From NCBI GenBank assembly GCA_965230205.1, contig OZ245996.1:1550001-1614000 (forward strand): DNA of 64,000 bases, read 5' to 3'. A model generated the notes under the pieces. The model searched no databases. It saw only the letters and a program-made list of their open reading frames with translations, and was not told the DNA's origin. The stretch is from CANLBN01 sp965230205 (GTDB taxonomy: Bacteria; Pseudomonadota; Gammaproteobacteria; Pseudomonadales; Cellvibrionaceae). The translations under genes and the position numbers were made by a program. Of this stretch, positions 33,722 through 43,167 are shown piece after piece; the stretch's first letter is position 1, and the number at the start of each line of letters is the position of its first letter.

Positions 33722-35416
33722 ATGGCAATTGACCCCAATGAAAAAAAGGCACAATCAGTGCGTCGAGCTTTGGTACTCTTGCTTGTTGGCTTGCAGTTAG
33801 CTACCGTTTTCTTAATTCTATTTATTACACACTTCTCCTCCAATCGAGATATTAATGCGCAGATTTCTATTCTTATTCAAAATGCACTGAATGAGTCTAA
33901 AGCGCATACGCAAGGCTTTTTGGAACCTGCTTATCGCATTGCACAGAGCAGTGCTGAACTTCTGACAAAAAATATTATTGATATTAACGATAATCAGAAG
34001 GTTGAAGCCTATTTTTTAAGCCAGTTAGAAAACAATTCGGAAATGACCGGCATTTATATGGCCAGTGTTGAAGGTGGTTTTCATTTTGTGACTCGCGATA
34101 GTCGCCAATTTGAACAAAAAGGCTATATGACCAAAATTATCGATGCGCAAGTTCCGGGCAAAGCATCCTTCTTTTTCCGTGATGAGTCATTATCTATTAT
34201 AGAAACTCATCTCGATCAAGCTGACCAGTATCAAGCACTGGATAGGCCATGGTATAAACAAGCTGTCGCTAAAGATGGGTTAATATGGACTGAGCCTTAT
34301 ATATTTTATACATCAAATAAGCCCGGTATTACGGTTGCTTCCCCTTATTACAACGACTCAAAAAATCTGGCTGGCGTTATTGGTATTGATATTGAGTTAA
34401 CGAGCTTATCAACATTCTTGGCGAAACTTAAAGTTTATGGGTCGATATCAGTATCTATGGTGTCAGGCTCAGGAAATTTTGTAGCGACCCCTTCATTAAG
34501 TTCTAAAAGCTTAGCCTTAGAATCTTTGGATGTCGCTTCCGCTAGTGAAGAAGACTTTACGGTTGAGAAAAAAGCGGTTAATCATTTTTTACAACATTCT
34601 GAGCAGGATCTGCCGACTTCATTCTCCAGTAAATTTGTTCATGAGGGTGACAACTATGCGATTCGTTATGAACCCTTCTTGCTAAAAGGTGGTCCTGAAT
34701 GGGTTATTGGTGCATATGCACCACAAAACACATTCCTTTCGAAAATCCGTGCGGGAGAAACCAGAAATACATTGATTGCATTGGGTATTTTGATATTGTC
34801 TTTGTTGGCTGGTTGGATTCTTATCAAAAAAACATGGCGCCCCTTCGAACATTTCTTTCATGACGTTATTACCGATCAGCTAACGGGTTTGTTTAATCGT
34901 CGATTTTTGGAAAATGTCGGTTCGCGAATGTATATTCGTTTGCTTCGAGATCAACACGAAGCAATCTCTATCGCTGTTATCGATCTGGATTATTTCAGAA
35001 AAACCAATCTTGAATTTGGCAATACGACTGGAAATCATGTGTTAATTGCCTTCGCAGATTTTATGAAAAAAATGCTGCGTCCAGAGGATATTATCACACG
35101 GTATAGTGGTGATACCTTTGTTGTAATCTTCCCAGGTATGGAAAATGATCGTGCTATTAAAGTTGTAGATCGCATGCGTAAGCAATTAGATGCGTGGCCC
35201 TTATCTGTCGATGACTTGTTAGTGCGGTTATCCTTCAGTGCAGGCATAGAAACGATTGATGAGAATAACCGTGTTGAAGATGCCGCATTTTCTGACTTCA
35301 TTGATGTTGCTATGAGAGCAATGAAAACAGCAAAAGCGAATGGTAGAGACTGTGTTGTATCCGCTAATGAAAAAGATTATCAGTTGGAAGGGATGGAGGA
35401 AAGCGTTCCATCTTGA
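33722..35416 (+). CDS. dCache sensor protein with degenerate GGDEF domain
   Basis: A 564-residue membrane protein. TM1 (about 16-38) and TM2 (about 350-368) flank a periplasmic double-Cache domain with PWYKQAVAKDGLIWTEPY and GVIGIDIELTSL. The cytoplasmic GGDEF domain starts near residue 385 (DQLTGLFNRRFLENV). Its signature is SGDTF (residues 462-466) instead of GGDEF, losing the first glycine and the essential glutamate, so cyclase activity is doubtful. The inhibitory-site motif RPED (R453-D456) is intact, so it may bind c-di-GMP as a receptor. GAGAGA precedes the ATG. Confidence 0.87.
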   Translation: MAIDPNEKKAQSVRRALVLLLVGLQLATVFLILFITHFSSNRDINAQISILIQNALNESKAHTQGFLEPAYRIAQSSAELLTKNIIDINDNQKVEAYFLSQLENNSEMTGIYMASVEGGFHFVTRDSRQFEQKGYMTKIIDAQVPGKASFFFRDESLSIIETHLDQADQYQALDRPWYKQAVAKDGLIWTEPYIFYTSNKPGITVASPYYNDSKNLAGVIGIDIELTSLSTFLAKLKVYGSISVSMVSGSGNFVATPSLSSKSLALESLDVASASEEDFTVEKKAVNHFLQHSEQDLPTSFSSKFVHEGDNYAIRYEPFLLKGGPEWVIGAYAPQNTFLSKIRAGETRNTLIALGILILSLLAGWILIKKTWRPFEHFFHDVITDQLTGLFNRRFLENVGSRMYIRLLRDQHEAISIAVIDLDYFRKTNLEFGNTTGNHVLIAFADFMKKMLRPEDIITRYSGDTFVVIFPGMENDRAIKVVDRMRKQLDAWPLSVDDLLVRLSFSAGIETIDENNRVEDAAFSDFIDVAMRAMKTAKANGRDCVVSANEKDYQLEGMEESVPS

Positions 35417-35462
35417 TAGTGCTGTAGGCCTGAGTCGACAGTAAGGTAAAATTTTTTCTTGT

Positions 35463-35762
35463 CTATTTATTTAATTCTTCTTTTATATATCGAATCATGA
35501 TTTTTTTAGTGGCCAATGCTGATGCCCATACCCATGCTAAACAAAGCACAGCAAGGATGCCCCAAATAGGATAATATTTGCTTAAGAGAAGAGAAAGTAG
35601 GGTGGTTATGATTAGTATTGCCGCTGATGCATATAGCGCTTTAGGTAATATATTTTTTCGATAACTTTCTACCTTTTCTGGCGTGTCGATGTTGGATGAT
35701 TTTAAAATTTTAACAAGGTACTGATAGTCTTTTTCCTGTTTCTTTGCTTTTGAATCAAACAT
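35463..35762 (-). CDS. Small membrane protein, 99 residues
   Basis: A short protein with a charged N-terminal half (KKQEKDYQYLVKILKSS), then two close hydrophobic helices (ALYASAAILIITTLLSLLL and WGILAVLCLAWVWASALA) and a basic tail. I recognise no family. It is convergent with the GGDEF gene, with a gap of 46 bp, and divergent from the channel gene. The membrane-helix composition supports a real gene. Confidence 0.6.
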   Translation of the reverse strand: MFDSKAKKQEKDYQYLVKILKSSNIDTPEKVESYRKNILPKALYASAAILIITTLLSLLLSKYYPIWGILAVLCLAWVWASALATKKIMIRYIKEELNK

Positions 35763-35884
35763 ATACTCTTCTCTATAACTGTGTGTTGTTTTAGTTCTCT
35801 GTCAGCCTTTATTTTAACCCAAGTTTAATAAAAGAGTTTAATCCGTAAAGTACTGCTCCGCAGTCCATTTCAATAGGTCGATAT

Positions 35885-36307
35885 ATGCTGATATATATAA
35901 TTAATGCCTTGCTTGTGGCTACTGTGGTGCTCATTCATTATGAAGTTTTACGGCAATTGTCGATTATTATTCCAGACTTGCCTATTCGCCCTCGATTACG
36001 GGTATTGTTTGGTGTTGTTGGTGCTATTTGTGGTCATGTCATCGAAGTATGGGTGTTTGGTCTCGCTTATTACTTGATGAATCTCGATACTCGGTTTGGC
36101 ACCTTGCAAGGTAATTTCAATGGTTCATTAATGGACAGTGTCTATTTTTCTTTTAGTTCATACACGTCACTGGGCTTTGGTGATATTGAGCCCTTAGGTG
36201 ATATTCGTTTTTTAGCGGGTTTAGAGGCTTTAGTTGGCTTAGTGCTTATTACTTGGTCTGCTTCTTTTATGTTTTTGGAAATGACGCGATATTGGAGAGA
36301 AAAATAA
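35885..36307 (+). CDS. Two-TM potassium channel family protein
   Basis: A 140-residue membrane protein with a pore loop FSSYTSLGFGDIEPLG (selectivity filter form TSLGFGD), between helices at about residues 40-65 and 110-132. It belongs to the Ion_trans_2 group. It lacks a regulatory C-terminal domain. An N-terminal hydrophobic segment may form a third helix. It stands alone; it shares the pore type with the larger channel at 43168. Confidence 0.82.
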   Translation: MLIYIINALLVATVVLIHYEVLRQLSIIIPDLPIRPRLRVLFGVVGAICGHVIEVWVFGLAYYLMNLDTRFGTLQGNFNGSLMDSVYFSFSSYTSLGFGDIEPLGDIRFLAGLEALVGLVLITWSASFMFLEMTRYWREK

Positions 36308-36327
36308 ATAGTGAACAAATGAAAAAA

Positions 36328-36357
36328 GGTACTTCAGAAATATATTTCTGAAGTACC
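36328..36357 (-). terminator. Terminator of the peroxiredoxin gene
   Basis: A perfect 30-bp palindrome, with a 14-bp arm GGTACTTCAGAAAT. On the minus strand it is followed by T6, so it ends transcription from the peroxiredoxin-glutaredoxin gene. It also lies just after the channel gene on the other strand. Confidence 0.88.
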
Positions 36358-36396
36358 AAAAATACTTTAGGGGGATAACTTTACATTACTTCAAGC

Positions 36397-37131
36397 TTAA
36401 GCAGCTAGCCATTTCTCTAGATCGTCAGAACCCCCTACAAGTTGTCCTTCGATGAAGACTTGGGGAACGGTGCCTGCGCCAGTGACTGCAGCTAGTGAGC
36501 TGTAAGTAACTCCTTTATCGCCTAAAACGATCTCTTCATACTGGTAGCGGTTTTCAGTTAATGCTTTCTTCGCACGTAAACAGTGTGGGCAACCTGGTTT
36601 GGTAAATACTGTCACTCGTTTAGGGGTTGCAGCATTTGGGTTGATATAATTAAGCATGGTATCAGCATCGCTGACTTCAAATGGGTCGCCAGGTAAGTCG
36701 GGCTCAACAAACATTTTCTCTATTACGCCGTCTTTCACCAGCATTGAGTAACGCCATGAGCGATTGCCAAAGCCGATCTCATCTTTGCTAACTAACATAT
36801 CCATTCCTGCGGTAAATTCACCATTGCCATCAGGAATAAATAAAATATTTTCTGCATTTTGATCTGCAGCCCATGAATTCATCACGAAGGTATCATTAAC
36901 AGAGAGGCATGCAATGGTATCTACTCCTTCGGCTTTCAATGTAGGTGCCAGTTCGTTATATCGTGGCAAGTGCGTGGATGAGCAGGTTGGTGTAAATGCA
37001 CCCGGTAGTGAAAATAATACAACGGTTTTTCCTTTAAAAATTTCATCAGTTGTCAGGTCAGCCCAGCTATCACCTTTGCGGGTGCGGAAAGTGACTGATG
37101 GTACGGCTTGTCCTTCTTTGGTCGGTAGCAT
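36397..37131 (-). CDS. Peroxiredoxin-glutaredoxin fusion (Prx5-Grx)
   Basis: A 244-residue hybrid. The peroxiredoxin domain (1-160) has VVLFSLPGAFTPTCSS, with the peroxidatic cysteine in TPTC. The glutaredoxin domain (about 170-244) has VFTKPGCPHCLRAKKAL with the CPHC active site and GTVPQVFIEGQLVGGSDD for glutathione binding. Such fusions reduce peroxides with glutathione, as in Haemophilus. An AGGAAA ribosome site precedes the ATG. The LysR gene follows upstream of it at 37302 on the same strand. Confidence 0.93.
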   Translation of the reverse strand: MLPTKEGQAVPSVTFRTRKGDSWADLTTDEIFKGKTVVLFSLPGAFTPTCSSTHLPRYNELAPTLKAEGVDTIACLSVNDTFVMNSWAADQNAENILFIPDGNGEFTAGMDMLVSKDEIGFGNRSWRYSMLVKDGVIEKMFVEPDLPGDPFEVSDADTMLNYINPNAATPKRVTVFTKPGCPHCLRAKKALTENRYQYEEIVLGDKGVTYSSLAAVTGAGTVPQVFIEGQLVGGSDDLEKWLAA

Positions 37132-37301
37132 ATTGGTTTCCTATAAAAGTATTAATAATGACTGTGTCTGAAAAAGTGGGGCCACTATATAGAATAGACT
37201 AATATAGGTTAAATTTATTATTTAAATTGTTTTGATTGTTTAAAGCTATATTATGGTTGGTGCTCATAGATAAATGTAATCATATGATCTGAGAGCACTT
37301 A

Positions 37302-38216
37302 TTACGACAAAGGAGAAGGCAATAGTGCTTCCTGAAAAATGCCTTTTTCTATAATTTGCTTGCGCAGCCATTGATTGGCCATGCCGGTTTCTTCTTTTGA
37401 CCAAGCCATGAAGAGTGTTTGGGGGAAAGGGCTAAAATTGACCTTTAGGCGTTTAAGGTCGCCTTCTTCAACAGAGGGGATTGCGAGGTGGTCCGGCAGG
37501 TGGCTGATTCCCATATTATTGAGTAAAGCATCATGTTTTTGCCGCATATTGGTCACTGAGAGCACTTGTTTTAAGCCAAGCAGGCCAACATTTCGCTGAG
37601 GTAGGTCGCGGGCGCTATCACTCACTACAATGTGAGTGAATTTTTCCATCTGTTGGTGACTAATAGGTTCCGGTAATTCGGCTGCAGGGTGTCCAACACC
37701 GCAATAAATACCCATTTGCAGTTGTCCAAGCGCCTTTTTCTGCCAATGCCCGCCCGCAGGCTCATCACCGGTAACGCCGATAATTAAGTCTGTTCTATTA
37801 TTGGCTAAAGCCTCCCAACAACCACTGAGAGCTTCTTCTTTGACCTGTAAATTTAACCAATTGTATTGCTGCTGCAATTCTAATAGCAGAGGCCATAGCG
37901 GTGCCATTGGCAGGATTGTGTCAACAACAATGCGCAATGTAGTTTCCCATCCGCTATCTGCGCGTTTTGCCTGCTCCTCTAATTGCTGCACTTGTTGCAA
38001 TATATTACGCCCTCTTTCCAGAAGCAGTCTTCCTGTTGGGGTTAACTGAGCGCGCTGCTGGCTTCGATCAAATAATTTGATATTTAACTGCTCTTCAAGC
38101 TTTTTAATCGTATAAGTAATGGCTGATGGCACTCGATAAAGTTCTGCGGCAGCGGCAGAAAAACTACCTTTTCTGTCAATAGAATCAAGGGCTTGTAATG
38201 CTTCTAAAGATAACAT
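37302..38216 (-). CDS. LysR-family regulator, YhaJ-like
   Basis: A 304-residue LysR protein. The N-terminal winged helix is LEALQALDSIDRKGSFSAAA, followed by RVPSAITYTIKKLEEQL and FDRSQQRAQLTPTGRLLL. The C-terminal half is the effector-binding domain. It is divergent from a DoxX, glutathionyl-hydroquinone reductase and pirin run, the set that in E. coli is associated with YhaJ (which activates yqjF). That context, and not sequence identity, suggests a YhaJ-like sensor of quinones or aromatic electrophiles. Confidence 0.85.
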   Translation of the reverse strand: MLSLEALQALDSIDRKGSFSAAAAELYRVPSAITYTIKKLEEQLNIKLFDRSQQRAQLTPTGRLLLERGRNILQQVQQLEEQAKRADSGWETTLRIVVDTILPMAPLWPLLLELQQQYNWLNLQVKEEALSGCWEALANNRTDLIIGVTGDEPAGGHWQKKALGQLQMGIYCGVGHPAAELPEPISHQQMEKFTHIVVSDSARDLPQRNVGLLGLKQVLSVTNMRQKHDALLNNMGISHLPDHLAIPSVEEGDLKRLKVNFSPFPQTLFMAWSKEETGMANQWLRKQIIEKGIFQEALLPSPLS

Positions 38217-38352
38217 AATGATATTTTATTCCTGAGTTCAATTTTTTTGAACATCTTTTGCAAAATATATCAATTTTCTTCAGTTAATCCTATGGTTATA
38301 GTGCATTCCATCAACTCAATTACGCCGTGATGGCACTTTTAGGAGAAAGCTA

Positions 38353-38787
38353 ATGAATATTCAATCTGTAGTAAAAACAGACGATCAATGGGCAAGTTTA
38401 GTCTTAAGGCTACCTGTGGGGGTTATTTTTGCTGCCCATGGAGCGCAGAAATTATTTGGATGGTTTGGAGGTTATGGTTTGGAAGGAACGGGTCAATTTA
38501 TGTCATCTCAGGGTTTAGAGCCGGGATTCTTGATGGCCTTACTTGCAGGTAGCGCAGAATTTTTTGGTGGTTTGGCGCTAATCGCTGGCCTATTTATTCG
38601 GCCAGCAGCTGCATTACTGGCTTTTACAATGCTTGTTGCGGCCATTGTTGTTCACGGTGCCGCAGGTCTTTTCGCTTCCAATGGTGGATTTGAATTTCCA
38701 TTAGCACTACTGGCGGTCTCTGTTGCGTTGGTCTTTTTAGGTGGTGGGCGTTTATCGTTAGATAGAAATTTGGCGTCTAAGTTGTAG
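38353..38787 (+). CDS. DoxX family membrane protein (YqjF-like)
   Basis: A 144-residue membrane protein with four hydrophobic helices. VILRLPVGVIFAAHGAQKLF-type sequence at the N-terminus, GLEGTGQFMSSQGL and AEFFGGLALIAGLFIRPAAA are standard for DoxX. It is the first gene after the divergent LysR promoter, with AGGAGAAAG before the ATG, and precedes genes for a hydroquinone reductase and pirin. E. coli YqjF is a comparable quinone-related membrane protein. Confidence 0.88.
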   Translation: MNIQSVVKTDDQWASLVLRLPVGVIFAAHGAQKLFGWFGGYGLEGTGQFMSSQGLEPGFLMALLAGSAEFFGGLALIAGLFIRPAAALLAFTMLVAAIVVHGAAGLFASNGGFEFPLALLAVSVALVFLGGGRLSLDRNLASKL

Positions 38788-38846
38788 TTTCAATGTTTTC
38801 CTCTTGGATTTTTAATTTGAATATCATAGAAATATGAGGTGGTGAC

Positions 38847-39818
38847 ATGGGTCTATTAGTTAACGGTCAATGGCAAGATAAATGGTACGATACGAAAAAA
38901 AGTGGCGGTAATTTCATCCGTGAAGATGCTCAGTATCGTCATTGGATAACTGCTGATGGTAGTGCAGGGCCTAGTGGTGAAAGCGGGTTTATAGCAGAAG
39001 CCGGGCGTTACCACCTCTATGTTTCGCTCGCTTGCCCTTGGGCGCATCGAACACTCATTTTCCGTCAATTAAAAGGCTTAACTGACTTAGTGAGTGTTTC
39101 TGTGGTGCACCCGAATATGTTGGAAAGTGGTTGGAGCTTTGAGCCGGATAAATTTGCAACAGGAGATTCGCTTTATCATCATAACTTTTTATATGAAATT
39201 TATACTCGTGACAATCCTGGGTACTCTGGTCGAGTGACAGTGCCAGTCTTGTGGGATAAGCAGCAGGAGAGGATTGTTAATAATGAGTCGTCAGAAATTA
39301 TACGTATGTTTAATACAACGTTTAATCATCTAACGAATAATCATGATGACTTTTATCCTGACGAACTGCGAGAAAGCATCGACGAAATCAATGAATTTGT
39401 TTATAGCAATATCAACAACGGTGTTTACCGCGCAGGTTTCGCCACAACGCAGAAAGCATACGAAACGGCGTTTTCTAATTTATTTAATGCCTTAGATGTG
39501 ATTGATAAGCGACTAGATCAGCAGCGTTACCTAGTCGGTGATGTGATAACCGAAGCAGACTGGCGCCTGTTTACGACATTGGTTCGTTTTGATGCTGTTT
39601 ATGTAGGACATTTTAAATGTAATTTAAAGCGAATTGCTGACTACAAAAATCTGTCGGGGTATGTGAGAGAGCTATATCAATACCCTAGAGTGAAAGAGAC
39701 GGTCAATTTACATCATATTAAACAGCACTATTACTTCAGTCACGATACCATTAATCCCACAAGAGTGGTGCCTGTTGGACCTGAATTGGAGTTGGATAAG
39801 CCTCATTACAGAGCTTAA
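38847..39818 (+). CDS. yqjG: Glutathionyl-hydroquinone reductase YqjG
   Basis: A 323-residue Xi-class GST-like enzyme. The active site is YVSLACPWAHRTLIFRQL, with the catalytic cysteine in CPWA. It is followed by SVVHPNML, VPVLWDKQQERIVNNESSEI and VITEADWRLFTTLVRFD. It removes glutathione from glutathionyl-hydroquinones. The 323-residue length matches E. coli YqjG. It lies 59 bp after the DoxX gene with a GAGG ribosome site. Confidence 0.94.
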   Translation: MGLLVNGQWQDKWYDTKKSGGNFIREDAQYRHWITADGSAGPSGESGFIAEAGRYHLYVSLACPWAHRTLIFRQLKGLTDLVSVSVVHPNMLESGWSFEPDKFATGDSLYHHNFLYEIYTRDNPGYSGRVTVPVLWDKQQERIVNNESSEIIRMFNTTFNHLTNNHDDFYPDELRESIDEINEFVYSNINNGVYRAGFATTQKAYETAFSNLFNALDVIDKRLDQQRYLVGDVITEADWRLFTTLVRFDAVYVGHFKCNLKRIADYKNLSGYVRELYQYPRVKETVNLHHIKQHYYFSHDTINPTRVVPVGPELELDKPHYRA

Positions 39819-39842
39819 TGATACGTAACGAGAGGGTTAGCG

Positions 39843-40679
39843 ATGAAAAGAAAAGTTGACAATGTTATTGATGCTATTGAAACCAGTGATGGGGACGGGG
39901 TGAAAATCTTTCGTAGCATCGGTTCGTACTCTTTACCTCAACTTGACCCTTTTTTGTTACTGGATGAATTAAAAAGTAATGAGGCTAAAGATTATATCGG
40001 TGGTTTTCCTCCTCACCCGCATCGGGGTTTCGAGACTGTGACCTATATGCTTGAAGGGGAAATGAGGCATAAAGATAGTGCAGGTAACGAAGGTGTTATT
40101 GGTGCAGGTGATGTGCAATGGATGACAGCAGGGTCGGGCATTATCCATTCTGAAATGCCAGAGCAGGACGACGGTCGATTATGGGGCTTTCAGTTGTGGA
40201 TAAACTTGCCAAGTTCGCAAAAAATGCGAGCGCCAAGGTATCAGGAAATACCATCTGCTAATATCCCTGAAGTGGATCATAAAAATACAGCGGGTCGTGT
40301 ACGAGTGTTGGCGGGACAGGTCGATGGTGTAGTTGGTTCAGTAAAAAATATTGCTACTCGTCCACTACTGCTTGATATAAAGCTGAGAGCAAATGAAAAA
40401 TATACTTTCTCTGTCCCTTTGGAACATGCGGCAATTGTTTATGTTTATAAAGGTAGTCTGAATATTAGTGGTGATATTTTAGAGGCTCAACAGCTAGGTT
40501 ATTTATCTCTCGGTGAATCTATTGAAATTAATGCAGAAAGTGATGGAGTCGGCGCATTGGTTTTGGCGGCGGCACCACTTAATGAACCTGTTGCCAGAAG
40601 AGGGCCTTTTGTCATGAGTACTCAGGAAGAATTGGAGCGCGCATTTCTAGACTATCGGCAGGGAAACTTGGTTCAGTGA
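39843..40679 (+). CDS. Pirin family protein (YhaK/YhhW type)
   Basis: A 278-residue bicupin. PHPHRGFETVTYMLEGE and AGDVQWMTAGSGIIHSEMP carry the metal-binding His-His-His-Glu set of pirins. Some pirins have quercetinase activity. The C-terminal cupin is typical (AAIVYVYKGSLNISG). It closes the DoxX-hydroquinone reductase-pirin operon, 24 bp after the reductase, with GAGAGGG before the ATG. The substrate is not known. Confidence 0.92.
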   Translation: MKRKVDNVIDAIETSDGDGVKIFRSIGSYSLPQLDPFLLLDELKSNEAKDYIGGFPPHPHRGFETVTYMLEGEMRHKDSAGNEGVIGAGDVQWMTAGSGIIHSEMPEQDDGRLWGFQLWINLPSSQKMRAPRYQEIPSANIPEVDHKNTAGRVRVLAGQVDGVVGSVKNIATRPLLLDIKLRANEKYTFSVPLEHAAIVYVYKGSLNISGDILEAQQLGYLSLGESIEINAESDGVGALVLAAAPLNEPVARRGPFVMSTQEELERAFLDYRQGNLVQ

Positions 40680-40688
40680 ACGGTATGT

Positions 40689-40715
40689 ATAGAAGGTGAC
40701 GTTGCCACCTTCTAT
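40689..40715. terminator. Terminator between pirin and peroxidase genes
   Basis: A 10-bp stem (ATAGAAGGTG / CACCTTCTAT) with a 7-base loop, followed by GCGATTTTTA. It lies between two convergent genes. Confidence 0.85.
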
Positions 40716-40722
40716 GCGATTT

Positions 40723-42150
40723 TTAAGATTGTGTGTAACGGACGACATCGGCTAAATCAAATTTAGAATTCCCTGTACCTTTGATGCACGGCAAAGGTTT
40801 CCATGTTGGGTCACTCAAAAAGCTGTCTTTGCAATGAAGTAATGCGCCAAGGAATACTTCTAATAAGATAGCTGAGGCTGTTGGGCCTAAATGTTTCCCA
40901 GACGTTAAAATTTCTGCTTCTCTCATCAAATAGAAAAATAACGGTGTTTCATCAATAAACGTCTGTACTTCTGTATCTCCTGGAATAACATCATTTAGTT
41001 TTAATTTAGAAAAGTCTAAATCAATAGGGTAGCCTACATTTTCTAGTGCTGTAGTAATATCTTGGCCCGATGGCAGAGATACAACATTTCCGCGGAGAAG
41101 ATTTCGGCAAGCTAAAGAGCGTTCATGCTCGCTAGCGTCCCGCCCTACAATAGGGTCCGGCATATTAATCAGTTCTGAAGGAAATCTTAAATCAAACTTT
41201 TTGGTGTTAAGTGGGGTAATGCAAGGATCAACTTCAAGTAAAAAGCGCCAGTCGACGACAAGGTCTTCCGGTACAGCGCTGAAGCCTTCGGTACCGAAAC
41301 GTTCGTCAAATAAATCGACCTCAGGGTTTAAGCTATTGACTGCATAACGTGATCTTACGGTTGTGTGTCCAAAACGATAAGCCGCAACGCTGAATTCAAC
41401 AGGCATCGGTAATTTTCCGTGCTTATCTGTTTCATAAACTAAAGGATAATTTTTTTCGCTAATTTTTTGCATGGCAAAGTCGAAAATATTTTTATCGCAA
41501 ATACGTTTTAGAAAATCATTAACGACCAGATACTGATAATGGTAGCGTGTTTGTTTTTGAGCCTCTTCGAAGCGTTCGCCAGCATCCCTTTGTGAAACTA
41601 AGCTGTCGTATATTTTATTATGGAATCGTATAAATAATAATTGCATCTGAGAAACGAAAATATTTTCATCATTCCTCGGATCACCTATCAGTGCCGTGCC
41701 ATTGTCGCTGCGCGGCACGTCGTTTGAATTAGTGGTATTGCCTTCTCGAAGGCGCCCAAAAGCATTTGCTCCTTCGTATAGGTGAGGGCTTGCTTCAGGG
41801 CCAAAGCCATAGACGCAATCCATATCTAATGTGGGCGTTCGGAGGTTGGCTAGATGACTGATCTCTTCTGAGCTTAATGGCTTACCATGTAAATCTGTCA
41901 CGGTATCCAACGTAATATCATGATCAATAAATTGCGCAAAAAATGTATAGCCTGCGGGCAGGTGGCTGTCACCTGATGAATCATTTGCGTCATCCATTGG
42001 AGAGTTTTTACCACCAAGAATTTTTGCTTGTTCTTCTGATACAGATAAGGGCTTTAACTTTGGAAAAAGCTGACCGAAGTTCCCTAATTTTGCGTGAGAG
42101 CAGCCGCGCGCTTTTGTCATTCCGTGGTGCTGAATGGGGCATTTAGACAT
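40723..42150 (-). CDS. Animal-type haem peroxidase, no signal peptide
   Basis: A 475-residue protein of the animal haem peroxidase superfamily. FFAQFIDHDITLDTVTD carries the distal histidine and the aspartate for haem linkage. SVAAYRFGHTTVRSRY carries the proximal histidine. RNDENIFVSQMQLLFIRFHN is the conserved helix between them. It begins MSKCPIQHHG and has no export signal, unlike the second peroxidase at 51599. The substrate may be a halide or an organic peroxide. A GGAG ribosome site precedes the ATG. Confidence 0.88.
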   Translation of the reverse strand: MSKCPIQHHGMTKARGCSHAKLGNFGQLFPKLKPLSVSEEQAKILGGKNSPMDDANDSSGDSHLPAGYTFFAQFIDHDITLDTVTDLHGKPLSSEEISHLANLRTPTLDMDCVYGFGPEASPHLYEGANAFGRLREGNTTNSNDVPRSDNGTALIGDPRNDENIFVSQMQLLFIRFHNKIYDSLVSQRDAGERFEEAQKQTRYHYQYLVVNDFLKRICDKNIFDFAMQKISEKNYPLVYETDKHGKLPMPVEFSVAAYRFGHTTVRSRYAVNSLNPEVDLFDERFGTEGFSAVPEDLVVDWRFLLEVDPCITPLNTKKFDLRFPSELINMPDPIVGRDASEHERSLACRNLLRGNVVSLPSGQDITTALENVGYPIDLDFSKLKLNDVIPGDTEVQTFIDETPLFFYLMREAEILTSGKHLGPTASAILLEVFLGALLHCKDSFLSDPTWKPLPCIKGTGNSKFDLADVVRYTQS

Positions 42151-42754
42151 GTTCTATCTCCATATATTGATTTAAATGTTGTGGGTTCCACATAACAGTC
42201 AAATTCAAATATGGCTAGATATCCCTATACTGCATGACTCTGTATAACTACGTTATCTAGCACATTATGAATCCAATAGTATGTGCTTAATAAATATCTG
42301 GTTAGATATTTCTACATCACGTCACACTCCATGTATCCGTCCTTCTTTAATAGTCGACGACAGTAAAAGTGTAGGGTTACATTAGGTTTATATGTGGTCA
42401 TTGTCTATCGCTAGAAATGGTTATTATCTGAGGTGAGATCTATTTGTCCGTTTATATAAAGTATTACTAAACGTATTATTATCTTTAAAGTCGAGCACCT
42501 GGGATTGAGTAATGATTTATTTAGATTTGATGAATGTTCATCCCTTGTCTAGGCTTATATGAAGGCTGCGTTTTTAGTCAGCAAAGAACAGGCTTTAAGT
42601 GATAGGTTTAAGTAGAGTATCGGAGCTTCTAGATATGCCCTATTATAAAGCATTGGCTTGTATCAGGCATTGTTAAGGAATAAACTGACGCCATTATGTA
42701 GTCAAGCTATGGATTGGCTAGTATAAGAATAATAAGCTTTCACAGGTTAATTAT
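42151..42754. other. 604-bp gap with no recognised feature
   Basis: It lies between two divergent genes and must hold both promoters. The sequence is AT-rich and stop-dense in every frame. I see no RNA gene, repeat or strong terminator. A decayed gene is possible but I could not identify one. Confidence 0.4.
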
Positions 42755-43138
42755 ATGAATACAGAAAAAGTCGTATTTGCTTTTTTTATTGTATTGGCTC
42801 TCACCCTGAATTTTGGTTTTTTCCTTGGCGATATTGATAACCCTGATCATCACAATGTGTATGAGCTTTTTGCTGCAATATTGATCAGTATCATCGCAAC
42901 AGTCATGAAATTCGGTGATCGAACCCATGTTGGAGCTGTATTGCTTGCGACAAGTTTAGTCGCCGATCTACAGCTGATATTTGCAGCGATGTTGTGGGGG
43001 GCTGCTACGCATGTCTTTGAAGATGGTATGACAGCAGCAACCATGGCCAGTATTGTTTCGCTTTCTGCGGGTGCTTTTTTGGCCAATTTAACATCTGTTA
43101 TTTTACTGATTGTAGAAGCCGTCACTCTGCGCCATTAA
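42755..43138 (+). CDS. DUF6394 family membrane protein
   Basis: A 127-residue protein with four hydrophobic helices: VVFAFFIVLALTLNFGFFLG, ELFAAILISIIATVMKF, VGAVLLATSLVADLQLIFAA and LANLTSVILLIVEAV. I believe it belongs to the DUF6394 group, small proteins found beside TrkA-N potassium channels, as here. It is followed after about 29 bp by the channel gene and is probably its partner or regulatory subunit. Confidence 0.7.
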   Translation: MNTEKVVFAFFIVLALTLNFGFFLGDIDNPDHHNVYELFAAILISIIATVMKFGDRTHVGAVLLATSLVADLQLIFAAMLWGAATHVFEDGMTAATMASIVSLSAGAFLANLTSVILLIVEAVTLRH

Positions 43139-43167
43139 AGAGCACATGACTGCCTAGGCATTTGTCA

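Noticed and set aside
42151..42754. Possible decayed gene in a long gap
   Set aside because: Stops are dense in all frames and I could not see any remaining protein motif.
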